Assembly (NCBI GenBank): GCA_001602435.1
Contig: CP012156.1
Location: 1,074,001-1,138,000 of the forward strand
Reading direction: 5' to 3'
Source: Hyphomonadaceae bacterium UKL13-1
GTDB taxonomy: Bacteria; Pseudomonadota; Alphaproteobacteria; Caulobacterales; Aquidulcibacteraceae
DNA: 64,000 bases
The notes beneath the pieces were generated by a model. The model did not search any database. It had not been told where the DNA came from and saw nothing but the letters and a program-made list of their open reading frames with translations. Numbering within the stretch: the first letter of the stretch is position 1; each line of letters starts with the position of its first letter. The translations under genes and the position numbers were made by a program. Of this stretch, positions 35,621 through 47,320 are shown piece by piece.

Positions 35621-36598
35621 TCAAGCCGGAGAGCTTGCCTGTAAGCGTGCAACACGGGCGATTGCCTCGTGGGCTTCGGCCATGATGGAGTCGATAATTT
35701 CCTGACATGACAAGATATCGCGCACCCCACCTGCCGATTGGCCCATGGCAAAGCAGGACTTGTCGGCTTCAAGACCTTCCGTCTGGCCACCAATGCCGCC
35801 CATGGCACCTGCCTGCATGCTGATCATCGCTTGATGCGGGAAGGGTTTGATGTCGGCAGGGCGGCTTTCCCAATCCTGCACCCACGCATTATCCTTCACC
35901 CGCATGGGCTTGCCAGAGTAAGAGCGGGTGCGGACGGTGTCGGTATCTTTAGCCGTCACGACGGCATCCTTATACATTTGCCCGGCATGGGCCTCTTTTG
36001 ACGCGATAAAGCGGGTGCCCATCCAAACCGCTTGCGCGCCCAGCGCGAGGGCAGCCGCTAGACCACGACCGTCATAAATGCCACCTGCAGCAACCACCGG
36101 AATGGTCACACGCTCAACCGCTTGGGCGACCAAGGGCAGGGTGCCAACAAGGCCCGTATGGCCACCGCCTTCAGAGCCTTGGCAGATCACGGCATCACAG
36201 CCAGCCAACTGGGCTTTTTCCGCGTGGCTGACGGCCCCGCCAACCACCATGGCTTTCAAGCCCGCGGCATGGAGTTTTTCGATGATCGCAGAAGGAACCC
36301 CAAGGCCTGCAATGAAGGCGGTAGCACCTTCGGCAATGATGATGTCGACAGAGGCTTCAAGGCTACCTGGAACAGCAGCAAGAAGGTCCACGCCAAAGGG
36401 TCTGTCGGTCAGAGCTCGCACCTTGCGCATTTCATCGCGGATTTCGTCGGGTGTCCGCCCGGCCATGCCGAGGCAACCGTAACCGCCAGCTTCTGAAACG
36501 GCAGCACAGACTTCAGCATAGGAAACCCCACCCATGCCAGCCAGCATGATGGGATGTTCAATGCCCAATAGGTCGCAAATTGGTGTTCTTAAGCTCAT
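35621..36598 (-). CDS. Nitronate monooxygenase
   Basis: A 325-residue FMN-dependent TIM-barrel enzyme of the 2-nitropropane dioxygenase family. Family motifs are HPIMLAGMGGVS at the N-terminus, the FMN-phosphate loop GSEGGGHTG near residue 143, and PVVAAGGIYDGRGLAAALALG near residue 170. Expected to oxidise alkyl nitronates such as propionate 3-nitronate. Family members include enoyl-ACP reductase FabK-like proteins, so the substrate is not certain. It precedes the TIGR02301-like gene in the same direction. Confidence 0.87.
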   Translation of the reverse strand: MSLRTPICDLLGIEHPIMLAGMGGVSYAEVCAAVSEAGGYGCLGMAGRTPDEIRDEMRKVRALTDRPFGVDLLAAVPGSLEASVDIIIAEGATAFIAGLGVPSAIIEKLHAAGLKAMVVGGAVSHAEKAQLAGCDAVICQGSEGGGHTGLVGTLPLVAQAVERVTIPVVAAGGIYDGRGLAAALALGAQAVWMGTRFIASKEAHAGQMYKDAVVTAKDTDTVRTRSYSGKPMRVKDNAWVQDWESRPADIKPFPHQAMISMQAGAMGGIGGQTEGLEADKSCFAMGQSAGGVRDILSCQEIIDSIMAEAHEAIARVARLQASSPA

Positions 36599-36672
36599 GG
36601 CGCACTCCCTTGTTTTTGCGCCACGTTAAAGCCTTTGACCTGATGCGCAATCCCTGTGCCTGCCCACAAGCC

Positions 36673-37239
36673 TCAGGCAGGCTGGTAGCGATGGCACGAG
36701 GTTTCGTGGTCGATCACAAGGCCAGCCGCCTGCATATAGGCATAGCAAATGACAGGGCCACAGAATTTGAAACCACGGGCCTTGAGCTTGCGGGCCAATT
36801 CTTTGGATTCGGCCGATTTTGTCGGCGCATCGCGGAAGGAGATGGGGTGGTTGTGAATGGATTTGCCGCCTACAACAGACCAGATGAAATCATGAAAACC
36901 GCCTTCTTCGCGCTCGATGGTTTGGAAAAGACGGGCAGACTCAATGGTAGCGATGATTTTGGCGCGCGCCCGTACGATGCCGGGATTGGCCATCAAATGC
37001 TCAATATCCTCGGGTCCAAAGGCGGCGACTTGGATAGGATCAAAGCCACAAAAGGCGTCACGAAATGCCGCCCTTTTGCGCAAAATGGTGATCCATGACA
37101 GGCCTGCTTGAAAGCCCTCCAAGCACAAAAGTTCCCACAGCTCGCGCGCGTCATGCACGGGCACGCCCCATTCCTCGTCATGATAGGCAACATAGAGCGG
37201 GTCTGATTCGAGGACCCAACCGCATCTTTGCTTCGCCAT
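36673..37239 (-). CDS. tag: DNA-3-methyladenine glycosylase I
   Basis: The 188-residue base-excision enzyme removes 3-methyladenine from DNA. It shows CGWVLESDPLYVAYHDEEWG at the N-terminus, with the first zinc ligand, LCLEGFQAGLSWITILRKR near residue 40, and C-terminal His and Cys zinc ligands near CGPVICYAYMQAAGLVIDHE. Length is standard. The gene stands alone between nitronate monooxygenase and the divergent bamD. Confidence 0.94.
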   Translation of the reverse strand: MAKQRCGWVLESDPLYVAYHDEEWGVPVHDARELWELLCLEGFQAGLSWITILRKRAAFRDAFCGFDPIQVAAFGPEDIEHLMANPGIVRARAKIIATIESARLFQTIEREEGGFHDFIWSVVGGKSIHNHPISFRDAPTKSAESKELARKLKARGFKFCGPVICYAYMQAAGLVIDHETSCHRYQPA

Positions 37240-37488
37240 TTCAGTCCCTCGTTTTGTTTGTGCGTTGCGCCCGCTTGCAGCAGCATAGTGCCGGCACTGG
37301 GGCAGGGGTCAAGTCGCGAAAGGCCGAGGTCCAAAGCCCCTGCAGCGGCCTCCAGCCTTGTCCTTAAATTGACGCAAACTGAGTCCACATGGAGCAGATA
37401 GCGTCCAACCGCCTTTAGCGGCTTCCCGTGCGAACGGAAGCTGGTTAAAGATGAGTTGGGGAAGGGCATATGGCCCGGAGTTTACGTC

Positions 37489-38382
37489 GTGAAGCAATCG
37501 CCATTTCGAATTCTGCTTGTTGTGCCAACCTTGCTTGTGGCTTTGGCTGCCTGCCAATCTATGCCCGGCAGCAGTGCCAAGAAGGCACCGGCCTATGTCG
37601 AGCGGCCAGTCGACTTGCTGTATAACAATGCGCGCGATGAACTCAGCAAGAAGAATTATACCGACGCTGTCACCGGCTTTGAAGAAGTTGACCGCCAGCA
37701 CCCCTATTCGGAATGGGCACGGCGCGCGTTGCTGATGACGGCTTATGCCAATTATCAGCAGAACAAATATGAAGACGCGATTGCAGGTGCCCAGCGCTTT
37801 GCCTCGCTCTATCCCGGTAATGATAGCGCCGTTTATGCCTATTATCTGATTGCCATCTGCTATTTCGAGCAGATTGTGGACGTGGGTCGCGATCAGCGCA
37901 TGACCGAATTGGCTTTGGCGGCCCTCAACGACGTCGTGCAGCGCTATCCTCAAAGCGAATATGCCCGCGATGCGCGGCTGAAGATCGACATGACCCAAGA
38001 CCAGCTTGCTGGCAAGGAAATGGAAATCGGGCGTTACTATCTGCGCGATGGTCAGCATTTGGCGGCCTTGGGCCGCTTCCGTCGCGTGGTCGACCTCTAT
38101 CAGACCACCACCCATGTGCCAGAAGCGCTGCATCGTTTGGTTGAGACCAATTTGTCCATGGGCTTGGTCGATGAAGCTACGAAAGTTGGCGCAGTCCTCG
38201 GCTATAATTATCCGGGCTCTGAATGGTATGAAGCCAGCTATAAATTGCTGACGGCCAAGGGCTTTACGCCCGAGGGCAAGCCCGCAAAGCGCGGTTTGTT
38301 CCAGCGCATCACCAAGCCAAAGCGTGGCCTTGAGCGCGCGCCAGAGCCGCCTCAAGCTTCGGCCCCACAAGCGAGCAAATGA
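37489..38382 (+). CDS. bamD: Outer-membrane protein assembly factor BamD
   Basis: A lipoprotein of about 297 residues with a hydrophobic signal and lipobox ALAAC (cysteine near residue 22), then tetratricopeptide-like repeats (LYNNARDELSKKNYTDAV; HPYSEWARRALLMTAYANY). BamD is an essential periplasmic partner of BamA. The start is a GTG at 37489, chosen because GGAG lies 8 bases upstream and the lipoprotein signal then begins correctly. A TTG 33 bases upstream would add a hydrophilic extension before the signal. The C-terminus has a basic and Pro-rich tail. Confidence 0.93.
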   Translation: MKQSPFRILLVVPTLLVALAACQSMPGSSAKKAPAYVERPVDLLYNNARDELSKKNYTDAVTGFEEVDRQHPYSEWARRALLMTAYANYQQNKYEDAIAGAQRFASLYPGNDSAVYAYYLIAICYFEQIVDVGRDQRMTELALAALNDVVQRYPQSEYARDARLKIDMTQDQLAGKEMEIGRYYLRDGQHLAALGRFRRVVDLYQTTTHVPEALHRLVETNLSMGLVDEATKVGAVLGYNYPGSEWYEASYKLLTAKGFTPEGKPAKRGLFQRITKPKRGLERAPEPPQASAPQASK

Positions 38383-38446
38383 GACCCCTTAGCCCTCGTT
38401 CAACGTCCGCTAAGCGCGGGGGGAGGCTAGTCCGACGGGGTGGCCC

Positions 38447-40138
38447 ATGCTGATTGCCTTGTCGATCCGCGATGTGGTCCTGATCGAAACGCTCGACCTT
38501 GATATTGAGCCGGGCTTTACCGCGCTGACGGGTGAAACGGGGGCAGGCAAATCCATTTTGTTGGATGCGTTGGGTTTGGCTTTGGGCGAGCGTGCGGACC
38601 GGGGTCTCGTGCGTCATGGCGCTGAACGCGCGCAAGCCAGCGCCATCTTTGAGATTGACCCGCATCATCCAGCCATCGCGCTACTCGAAGAATTAGACCT
38701 GCCCGAAGCCGAAGATGGACGCATCGTCCTGCGTCGCTCCATCAGCCTCGACGGCAAAAGCCGCGCTTATGTGAATGATGGCCCCGCCTCGGTCAGTGCG
38801 CTGCGCAGGTTGGGTGCGTGCCTCCTCGAAATTCATGGTCAGCATGCCTCCGTTGGCCTGATGGACCCATCCACCCATCGCGATTTGTTGGACGTATTTG
38901 CCAAAGCTGCTCCCTTCAAAGCCCAAGTTAGCGAGGCTTGGCGCACATTGGATGCTGCCCGGTCTGAGTTGGAAGAGGCCGAATTGCGCGCGCGCCGTGC
39001 CTCCACCGACCGCGATTATCTGGCCCATGTCTTGGGTGAATTACAAAAGCTGGCACCCAAGGCCGGTGAAGAAGCCGCGTTGGATGCAGAGCGTCGCGCT
39101 TTGATGGGGTCTGAAAAGGCCGCCACGGCCTTAAAAGACGCAACCGACGCTTTGGCCGATGGTAAAGCTGAGCAACGCATGGCCGCTGCCGCGCGCGCGT
39201 TATCCCGTGTGGGCAAGCCCGAGGGCGAGGGGGCTGATGCACTTTCCAAGGCAGTCGATCAAGCAGCCGCCTCGCTGGAGCGCGCTCTCAGTGAATTATC
39301 CGATGCTCAAGGCTGGATGGCGCGCGCAGGCGATGCTTTGGATGGAGACCCCGGCCGTCTCGACCATTTGGAAGAACGTCTGTTTGCTTTGCGCGCCGCT
39401 GCCCGCAAGCATGGCGTGACGGTGGAGGCTTTGCCCGATGTGCTGCAGCGGGCTGAGCAAAACCTCGCCAATATTGATCATGCCGATGAGGCCATTCAGG
39501 CGGCAAAAGCGGCCCTCGCCAAAGCGCAGAATGCCTATGACCAAGCCGCTGCTGCGCTGTCAGAACGCCGTCATACGGCTGCATCAGCGCTCGACAAGGC
39601 CGTTGAGCTCGAACTGCCGCCGCTGAAACTGGAAAAAGCGCGCTTCCGCAGCCGTGTCGACAGTGATGCCGCTCGTCCAACCAAGGACGGTATTGATCGG
39701 GTGACGTTTGAAATTGCGGCCAATCCAGGCGCAGGCTTTGGGGCTTTGTCGGAGATTGCTTCAGGTGGCGAACTTTCACGACTATCGCTCGCGCTAAAGC
39801 TCGTTCTCTCCACCGATGGCGGTACCTTGGCCTTGGTGTTTGATGAAGTCGATCAAGGCATTGGCGGGGCAACTGCAGATGCCGTCGGCCGCCGTTTGGC
39901 GCGCTTGTCGCAGACCGCGCAAATCCTGTGTGTCACCCACAGCCCCCAAGTTGCCGCCCGCGCGCGTCGCCATTGGCGCATCGAAAAGCGGGTAGAGAAT
40001 GGCATCACGCGCACAGGCGTCAGCACGCTTCCCGATGCTGCCCGCGAAGAAGAGTTGGCGCGCATGTTGTCTGGAGCCGAAATCACGGCTGAAGCCCGCG
40101 CGGCGGCCCGCGCCTTGGTTGCCGCCAGTCAGGACTGA
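38447..40138 (+). CDS. recN: DNA repair protein RecN
   Basis: The 563-residue SMC-like ATPase acts in double-strand break repair. It has Walker A TGETGAGKS near residue 29, long central coiled-coil segments (about 150-370), an ABC signature IASGGELSRLSLALKL near 441, and Walker B LALVFDEVDQGIGG near 463. It follows bamD by 64 bases and precedes ligA, the common bamD-recN-ligA order of Alphaproteobacteria. Confidence 0.95.
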   Translation: MLIALSIRDVVLIETLDLDIEPGFTALTGETGAGKSILLDALGLALGERADRGLVRHGAERAQASAIFEIDPHHPAIALLEELDLPEAEDGRIVLRRSISLDGKSRAYVNDGPASVSALRRLGACLLEIHGQHASVGLMDPSTHRDLLDVFAKAAPFKAQVSEAWRTLDAARSELEEAELRARRASTDRDYLAHVLGELQKLAPKAGEEAALDAERRALMGSEKAATALKDATDALADGKAEQRMAAAARALSRVGKPEGEGADALSKAVDQAAASLERALSELSDAQGWMARAGDALDGDPGRLDHLEERLFALRAAARKHGVTVEALPDVLQRAEQNLANIDHADEAIQAAKAALAKAQNAYDQAAAALSERRHTAASALDKAVELELPPLKLEKARFRSRVDSDAARPTKDGIDRVTFEIAANPGAGFGALSEIASGGELSRLSLALKLVLSTDGGTLALVFDEVDQGIGGATADAVGRRLARLSQTAQILCVTHSPQVAARARRHWRIEKRVENGITRTGVSTLPDAAREEELARMLSGAEITAEARAAARALVAASQD

Positions 40139-40147
40139 AGTGCCTGA

Positions 40148-42613
<2,466 letters not shown>

Positions 42614-42653
42614 TGGACTGCGATTTGTCGTAAACCATTCGCATTGCCGCGCT

Positions 42654-44762
42654 ATGTCACCGCTTAAATCTCCTCCTCCAAAAAGGCCGCATCTCCCCAT
42701 GCCCGTACGCTCCAACAATTTCGCCGACCTTGCTTGTGAATCCTTGTCCCGACGTGGATTTTTGACGGCCACGGCGGCCTTGCCCGCTCTAAGCCTAATG
42801 ACGTCAGAAGCTGACGCAGCACCAGCTGGTTTTAAGGCCGTGGCGGAAAATCGGTTGGATACGGTTGTTGTGCCTGAAGGCTATGCGTGGCAGCCCTTAA
42901 TTTCCTGGGGTGATCCCTTGTTTGAGGGCATGGCCCCGCTGGACCTTACCAAGCGCGGTGCGCCATTCGCTTTCACCCGGGCCGAACAAGAAAACCGCTT
43001 TGGCACCCATAATGATATGTTGGCCCTATTCCCTGCCAATTGGGCCTATCCTTGGCCAGAAGGCAGTGTGACGCGCGCCATCATGTGTGTGAACCATGAA
43101 GCGGTTAGCCCCTTTATGGCCGCACCCGGCAATGACGGTCAGCCGATTGATACAAGCGTGGAGGCCTTAGAAGCGCTTTATGCCTGCATGGGTGTCAGCG
43201 TTTTTGATGTCGCCCATGACCCAGCCAGCGGGGCGTGGTCCGTCGTCAAAGGCCCGGCTGTCGGGGTGGGCCGTAACCGCCGCGTGACGCCTTATAGCGA
43301 AGTCGTTTTTGATGGCTCTGCTGCCAACCATCCTTGGATCGCCAAGGCAGGGGCTGTCGTCAATGAAGTAGAAGGCGCGCGCTCTGGCGCACCGAAGGTC
43401 AAAGGCGCGATCAAGGCCGGAACCTTCCAAAACTGCGCCGGTGGCTTTACCCCTTGGGGTACCTATCTGACGGCGGAAGAGAATTTCAACAATCAGTTCT
43501 TCACCTCTGACAAGGCAAGCCCTGCTTTGGCAGAAGCCCAAGCCGATGCGGCTTTTGCCGTCGATCAGTCGATCTATCGCTATGACAATGTCTGGCGGTT
43601 GGGCGGGCCGGCCCAGTTTGACTTAAGCCGCAATCCCCATGGCCCATCGCTCTATGGCTGGATCGTCGAAATTGACCCCTATGATCCAGATTGGCGGCCG
43701 CACAAGCACACGGCCCTTGGTCGCAAGTGCAATGAATGCGCCGCCACCGTTTTGTCCAAGACCAATAAGGCCGTGGTCTATACGGGCGATGATAGCAACA
43801 ATCAGTTCGTCTATAAATTTGTGTCGCGTGACACATTTGATCCGACCAATCGGATCGCCAATCGCGCGCTTTTGACCCATGGTACCCTCTATGCCGCGCG
43901 CCTTGAAGCCGATGGTACGGGGCGCTGGATTGCCTTGACGGCCGCCGCCGCTAACCGCGTGCCGCGTGGGCCGGGCGAGACGGCCTTTGCCGATGATGGC
44001 GATGTGATGGTACGGTGTCGGGAAGCCGCGCTAAGGCTGGGTGCGACCAAAATGGATCGCCCCGAAGACGTGGAAAGCCCAACTGATGGCTCGTTCCGTG
44101 GTACGGGCACCGTCTTTGTGATGTGTACCGGCAATCTGTCGGACTCAGGGCGCGCTGGAAATGTCGCCAATCCCCGACGTAAAACCATCGCAGGCGATGG
44201 GCTGGAGCGCAATTATCAAGGCCATATCGTGCGCTTTGAAGAAGCCCGCCAAGACCCCGCTGCCTTGACCTTTACCTGGGACATTTTTGCGGTTGCGGGC
44301 GATCCTTCTGCCGAAGTCGCCCCCGTCACCAATCTCGAAGGCCAAGTCGTCAATGCGTCATCCTGGCTGAATGGCAAGCCGACAACCACAGGCGACCGCT
44401 TTGCCATGCCAGACAACATCACCTTTGATCACCGCAAATTCTGCTGGATCACGACAGACGGCACGCCAGAGACTTTCCCCTGCAACGATGGTGTCTATGT
44501 GCTGCCCATGGTCGGCAAAGGCCCACGTCCGGTTAAGCGCTTTTTGACGGTGCCGATTGGGGCTGAATGTTGCGGGCCATTGCTCGCTTGGGACCAAAAG
44601 ACCTTCTTCTGTGGCGTGCAGCATGTCGGCGCAGAAAATGTCAAAGGCCAAAATTATCGTGGGGAGGCCACTGGGCCCTATTCCAATTTCCCCAATGGCG
44701 GCTGGCCACGCGACAGCGTGATCTTTGTCCGCCGCCAAGATGGCGGGACTGTGGGCACCTAA
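42654..44762 (+). CDS. PhoX family (DUF839) phosphatase, Tat-exported
   Basis: A protein of about 702 residues with a twin-arginine signal (SRRGFLTATAALPALSLM) and a DUF839/PhoX beta-propeller: FGTHNDMLALFP, NHEAVSPF, CAGGFTPWGTYLTAEENF, YTGDDSNNQFVYKF. PhoX enzymes are periplasmic Ca/Fe phosphomonoesterases induced by phosphate limitation in several genera. No Pho box was recognised upstream. The start is uncertain: in-frame ATGs occur at 42654 and 42699. Its distance from phosphate-uptake genes is unknown. Confidence 0.88.
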   Translation: MSPLKSPPPKRPHLPMPVRSNNFADLACESLSRRGFLTATAALPALSLMTSEADAAPAGFKAVAENRLDTVVVPEGYAWQPLISWGDPLFEGMAPLDLTKRGAPFAFTRAEQENRFGTHNDMLALFPANWAYPWPEGSVTRAIMCVNHEAVSPFMAAPGNDGQPIDTSVEALEALYACMGVSVFDVAHDPASGAWSVVKGPAVGVGRNRRVTPYSEVVFDGSAANHPWIAKAGAVVNEVEGARSGAPKVKGAIKAGTFQNCAGGFTPWGTYLTAEENFNNQFFTSDKASPALAEAQADAAFAVDQSIYRYDNVWRLGGPAQFDLSRNPHGPSLYGWIVEIDPYDPDWRPHKHTALGRKCNECAATVLSKTNKAVVYTGDDSNNQFVYKFVSRDTFDPTNRIANRALLTHGTLYAARLEADGTGRWIALTAAAANRVPRGPGETAFADDGDVMVRCREAALRLGATKMDRPEDVESPTDGSFRGTGTVFVMCTGNLSDSGRAGNVANPRRKTIAGDGLERNYQGHIVRFEEARQDPAALTFTWDIFAVAGDPSAEVAPVTNLEGQVVNASSWLNGKPTTTGDRFAMPDNITFDHRKFCWITTDGTPETFPCNDGVYVLPMVGKGPRPVKRFLTVPIGAECCGPLLAWDQKTFFCGVQHVGAENVKGQNYRGEATGPYSNFPNGGWPRDSVIFVRRQDGGTVGT

Positions 44763-44843
44763 GGCGCTGCAGCTTCTGTCATTTCCGGTTTTCTAACCAC
44801 ATTTTAACGTGCCAGACAGGTCGCAATCGTCCACGACTAAAGC

Positions 44844-45656
44844 ATGGTCATGGACTGGGGTATGCCCCTGCAATCGGGACCGGGAGGGATATCAGCGCAA
44901 ACGCGACTGATGACGCGTTTAGCCGCCATTGCGGTTTGGCTCGCGCTAGGCTTTGCCCTTTTGTCGACACAGCCTCAGACCCTGCCGTCCAAAGAGCCTG
45001 TGGGCGTTGCTGCCGTGCGACTGGAACCGCTGGAGCGCCCTCCCGTGGTCATTTCTGTCCCCGCAACGGTGCTGCCAGTACCCGCGTTGAATCCGCCATC
45101 GACCAAGGACGCAAAAGGCGGGATGGCTGCGGCGCAAGCAAACAGCCCAGCGCGTAAAGTTCTCGTCCCCATGCCCGCTGGGACCAGTCCTGCAAGTGCC
45201 GTTGGACGGGTGCCAAGTGCTGCACCGGTTGGGATCGCATCAGCCCCACCTGCTGCCACCGGTCCAGCCCTCCCCAGTCTCACCGCGCAAAGCCAAGCCA
45301 TTATCAAGGCGCAAGCCTGTGCCCAGATTGACATCAAGGACCGGCCACCCGATTGCCCACCCAATGCCGAACTCAAGCGCCTGTTACAAGTCGCGCGCGG
45401 GCCAAAGTATCGGCCTGAAAATGCTGAAGGCTTTTCGCGCAATGAATTGCGCTGGCGTGATATTCCACCGCCTTGCTTGGAGGACGGTCAAAAAATCAAA
45501 ATGACGGGCATGGGGGCGTGCGTGCGGTTCGGCACTACGCCGTCTCGTGTCCGCTCTCCGCAAGAGATATGTGAAGCAAAGGGCTTGGGCGGTTGTGCCC
45601 CAGTGCCGTCACAAGCTGCAGTCAATGCGGCGGTGAAGCAGGCAAAAGGGCAATGA
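44844..45656 (+). CDS. Uncharacterised exported or anchored protein
   Basis: The 270-residue protein has a hydrophobic helix at about residues 24-42 and a long Ala/Pro-rich linker (45-150). Its C-terminal part has six cysteines in short motifs (ACAQIDIKDRPPDCPP; PPPCLEDGQKIKM; EICEAKGLGGCAPV) that may form disulphides. This suggests a periplasmic protein tethered to the inner membrane. I do not recognise the family. It stands between the PhoX-type and GNAT genes on the same strand. Coding is supported by length and codon pattern. Confidence 0.7.
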   Translation: MVMDWGMPLQSGPGGISAQTRLMTRLAAIAVWLALGFALLSTQPQTLPSKEPVGVAAVRLEPLERPPVVISVPATVLPVPALNPPSTKDAKGGMAAAQANSPARKVLVPMPAGTSPASAVGRVPSAAPVGIASAPPAATGPALPSLTAQSQAIIKAQACAQIDIKDRPPDCPPNAELKRLLQVARGPKYRPENAEGFSRNELRWRDIPPPCLEDGQKIKMTGMGACVRFGTTPSRVRSPQEICEAKGLGGCAPVPSQAAVNAAVKQAKGQ

Positions 45657-45722
45657 GGGCTTTGCAGTTTCGTGGCACATAAGAGGGGTTGCAGACCATT
45701 GGGTATGATTTAGGGTCTATGA

Positions 45723-46247
45723 ATGATCACAATCGCGCCGGTGCTTGAAACCCCAAACCTTATTCTTCGTGGCCATAGCGCTGCAGACTATGATCGTCTG
45801 GCCGCCATGTGGGCAGACCCGCTGGTGGTCAAACATATCGGGGCGCGTGCCTCGACCGCGCAAGAGGCTTGGTTCCGCCTGTTGCGCTACATGGGCCACT
45901 GGCCAGCCTTGGGCTATGGCTATTGGGCGGTGTGCGAGCGCGAAAGCGGGCTTTATATTGGCGATGTTGGCCTTGCCGATCATAAGCGCGGGCTGCACCC
46001 AGAGTTTGACGCGACGCCAGAGGCAGGTTGGGTCATTACGCCACCCATGGCGGGCAGGGGGTTTGCCACCGAGGCGACCCACGCGATCCTCGATTGGTAT
46101 GAGGCCAGCTATGGCCGCGCGCGCACCGTGTGCATGATTGAGTCTGTCCATACAGGCTCCATCCGCGTCGCAAACAAACTAGGCTATGAGCGCTTTGCCG
46201 AAATCACGATGCCGGCAGGACCGGTTAGTTTGTTTCAGCGCCTTTGA
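45723..46247 (+). CDS. GNAT family N-acetyltransferase (RimJ-like)
   Basis: A 174-residue GNAT protein with LILRGHSAADYDRLAAMW at the N-terminus, the acetyl-CoA loop region GWVITPPMAGRGFATEATHA (motif A), and VHTGSIRVANKLGYERF (motif B) near the C-terminus. The layout fits the RimJ/RimL-like branch (Acetyltransf_3). Substrate unknown. Its end overlaps the convergent DUF3297 gene by 23 bases. Confidence 0.87.
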   Translation: MITIAPVLETPNLILRGHSAADYDRLAAMWADPLVVKHIGARASTAQEAWFRLLRYMGHWPALGYGYWAVCERESGLYIGDVGLADHKRGLHPEFDATPEAGWVITPPMAGRGFATEATHAILDWYEASYGRARTVCMIESVHTGSIRVANKLGYERFAEITMPAGPVSLFQRL

Positions 46248-46488
46248 TCCAAGCCTCAACCGGGCCCTTTTGCAGGATCGTCAGCGGATTGCCCTTACGG
46301 TCGACCTTATTGCCCAAAGCCAAGCGCACCCAGCCTTCGGAAATGCAATATTCCTCAACATTGGTCTTTTCCTCACCCTTGAAGCGGATGCCCACGCCTT
46401 GGGCGAGGACCTCTTCATTATAATAGGGGCTGCGAGGATTGACGCTTAAGCGGTCGGGCAGGGCGGTGGGGCTGGTTTCATCGGTCAT
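46225..46488 (-). CDS. DUF3297 family protein
   Basis: The 87-residue protein matches DUF3297: DRLSVNPRSPYYNEEVLAQG, then VGIRFKGEEKTNVEEYC and WVRLALGNKVDRKGNP. It is a small soluble protein of unknown function found across Proteobacteria. It is convergent with the GNAT gene and overlaps its stop. Confidence 0.85.
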   Translation of the reverse strand: MTDETSPTALPDRLSVNPRSPYYNEEVLAQGVGIRFKGEEKTNVEEYCISEGWVRLALGNKVDRKGNPLTILQKGPVEAWIKGAETN

Positions 46489-46562
46489 GTCCGTTGCTTA
46501 GCCTAATGCGGGCGCGAACCTCAAGGGGGCGGTGTAGTGGGCTAGTCAAAGATTGCCGCAGC

Positions 46563-46928
46563 CTAAAGGTTCATTCGGATGATGATTCCTTCTGGCATTG
46601 AGATGCCGTTGACCCAATTCGATTTCAAATGAATCCGAGAAATGCCTGGTGCCCGAACAAGTTGCCTAAACCCCATTCGATCTGCCCGTGCCATATCCAC
46701 AAGTTCGACCATGCCGACGTCTAGGGCGCTTAGATCTTCTGCCGAAATTGCCTGCGCGACGAGCCCGTAGAATTCTCGCTTATCAATATTGCTTGACGGT
46801 ACAACCCAAAGCTTACTCTCGCCAGTTTCACTAGAGCGCGCCAACATCACGCCTTTAGGCTTGATCATCGTTTCGTCTAAGCTGCGGGTTAGCGTTTGGG
46901 CGTCAGTTACCAGTGCCTCTTGATCCAT
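46563..46928 (-). CDS. Unknown protein downstream of a HEPN gene
   Basis: A 121-residue acidic protein with no family I recognise. Its start overlaps the end of the HEPN gene by 22 bases, so the two are translationally coupled. Predicted features are mixed alpha/beta with no signal peptide or membrane helix. The pair lies in DNA that is AT-richer than neighbouring genes. By position it could be an antitoxin-like or substrate-binding partner of the HEPN protein, but it has no nucleotidyltransferase motif (GSxxxGxxxxxSD), the usual HEPN partner. Confidence 0.65.
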   Translation of the reverse strand: MDQEALVTDAQTLTRSLDETMIKPKGVMLARSSETGESKLWVVPSSNIDKREFYGLVAQAISAEDLSALDVGMVELVDMARADRMGFRQLVRAPGISRIHLKSNWVNGISMPEGIIIRMNL

Positions 46929-47320
46929 GACAGAACTCCATCCTGTTCACTTGTAATGGCGCTATATAGATATCTCGCGTCAGATTCCTCCCAAGTAGCA
47001 TAGCGGCTATTCGGGCTCCACTCTCTACAAATGCCCCAATTGGCGGCAAAAGCCTTATCGGACTTCAGTTTGGCGTTCAGAGACTGCTGAAGCCCTGCGA
47101 GCCCAATCAATTTACTATATTCATGAGAAAACACATCATTCACGAAAGATTTGTCTGGGATCGTTTCCGCCGAAAACTGTTTTGATATGCAGGCCTTCAA
47201 CGCCAATTCGATCGAGTAGCCCGATAGATAATAAGCGGCAGACCAAGAACGGGTATCCAGTAGCACTTTGGCGTCACGGATCCGAAGCTCGGCTAAACCT
47301 TCAATTACTTTTTTGTGCAT
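46907..47320 (-). CDS. HEPN-domain protein
   Basis: The 137-residue helical protein has the HEPN hallmark AAYYLSGYSIELALKACI at about residues 28-45, followed by a conserved HEYSKLIGLAGLQ helix and a WSPNSRYA motif. The RNase motif of toxic HEPNs (R-x4-6-H) is not seen, so it may be a non-catalytic, binding or adaptor type. It is the first gene of a two-gene cassette that starts 380 bases from rpsJ, on the opposite strand. Confidence 0.75.
   Translation of the reverse strand: MHKKVIEGLAELRIRDAKVLLDTRSWSAAYYLSGYSIELALKACISKQFSAETIPDKSFVNDVFSHEYSKLIGLAGLQQSLNAKLKSDKAFAANWGICREWSPNSRYATWEESDARYLYSAITSEQDGVLSWIKRHW

Noticed and set aside
37309..38370. A 353-codon open frame antisense to bamD
   Set aside because: Shadow of bamD with no recognisable motifs.
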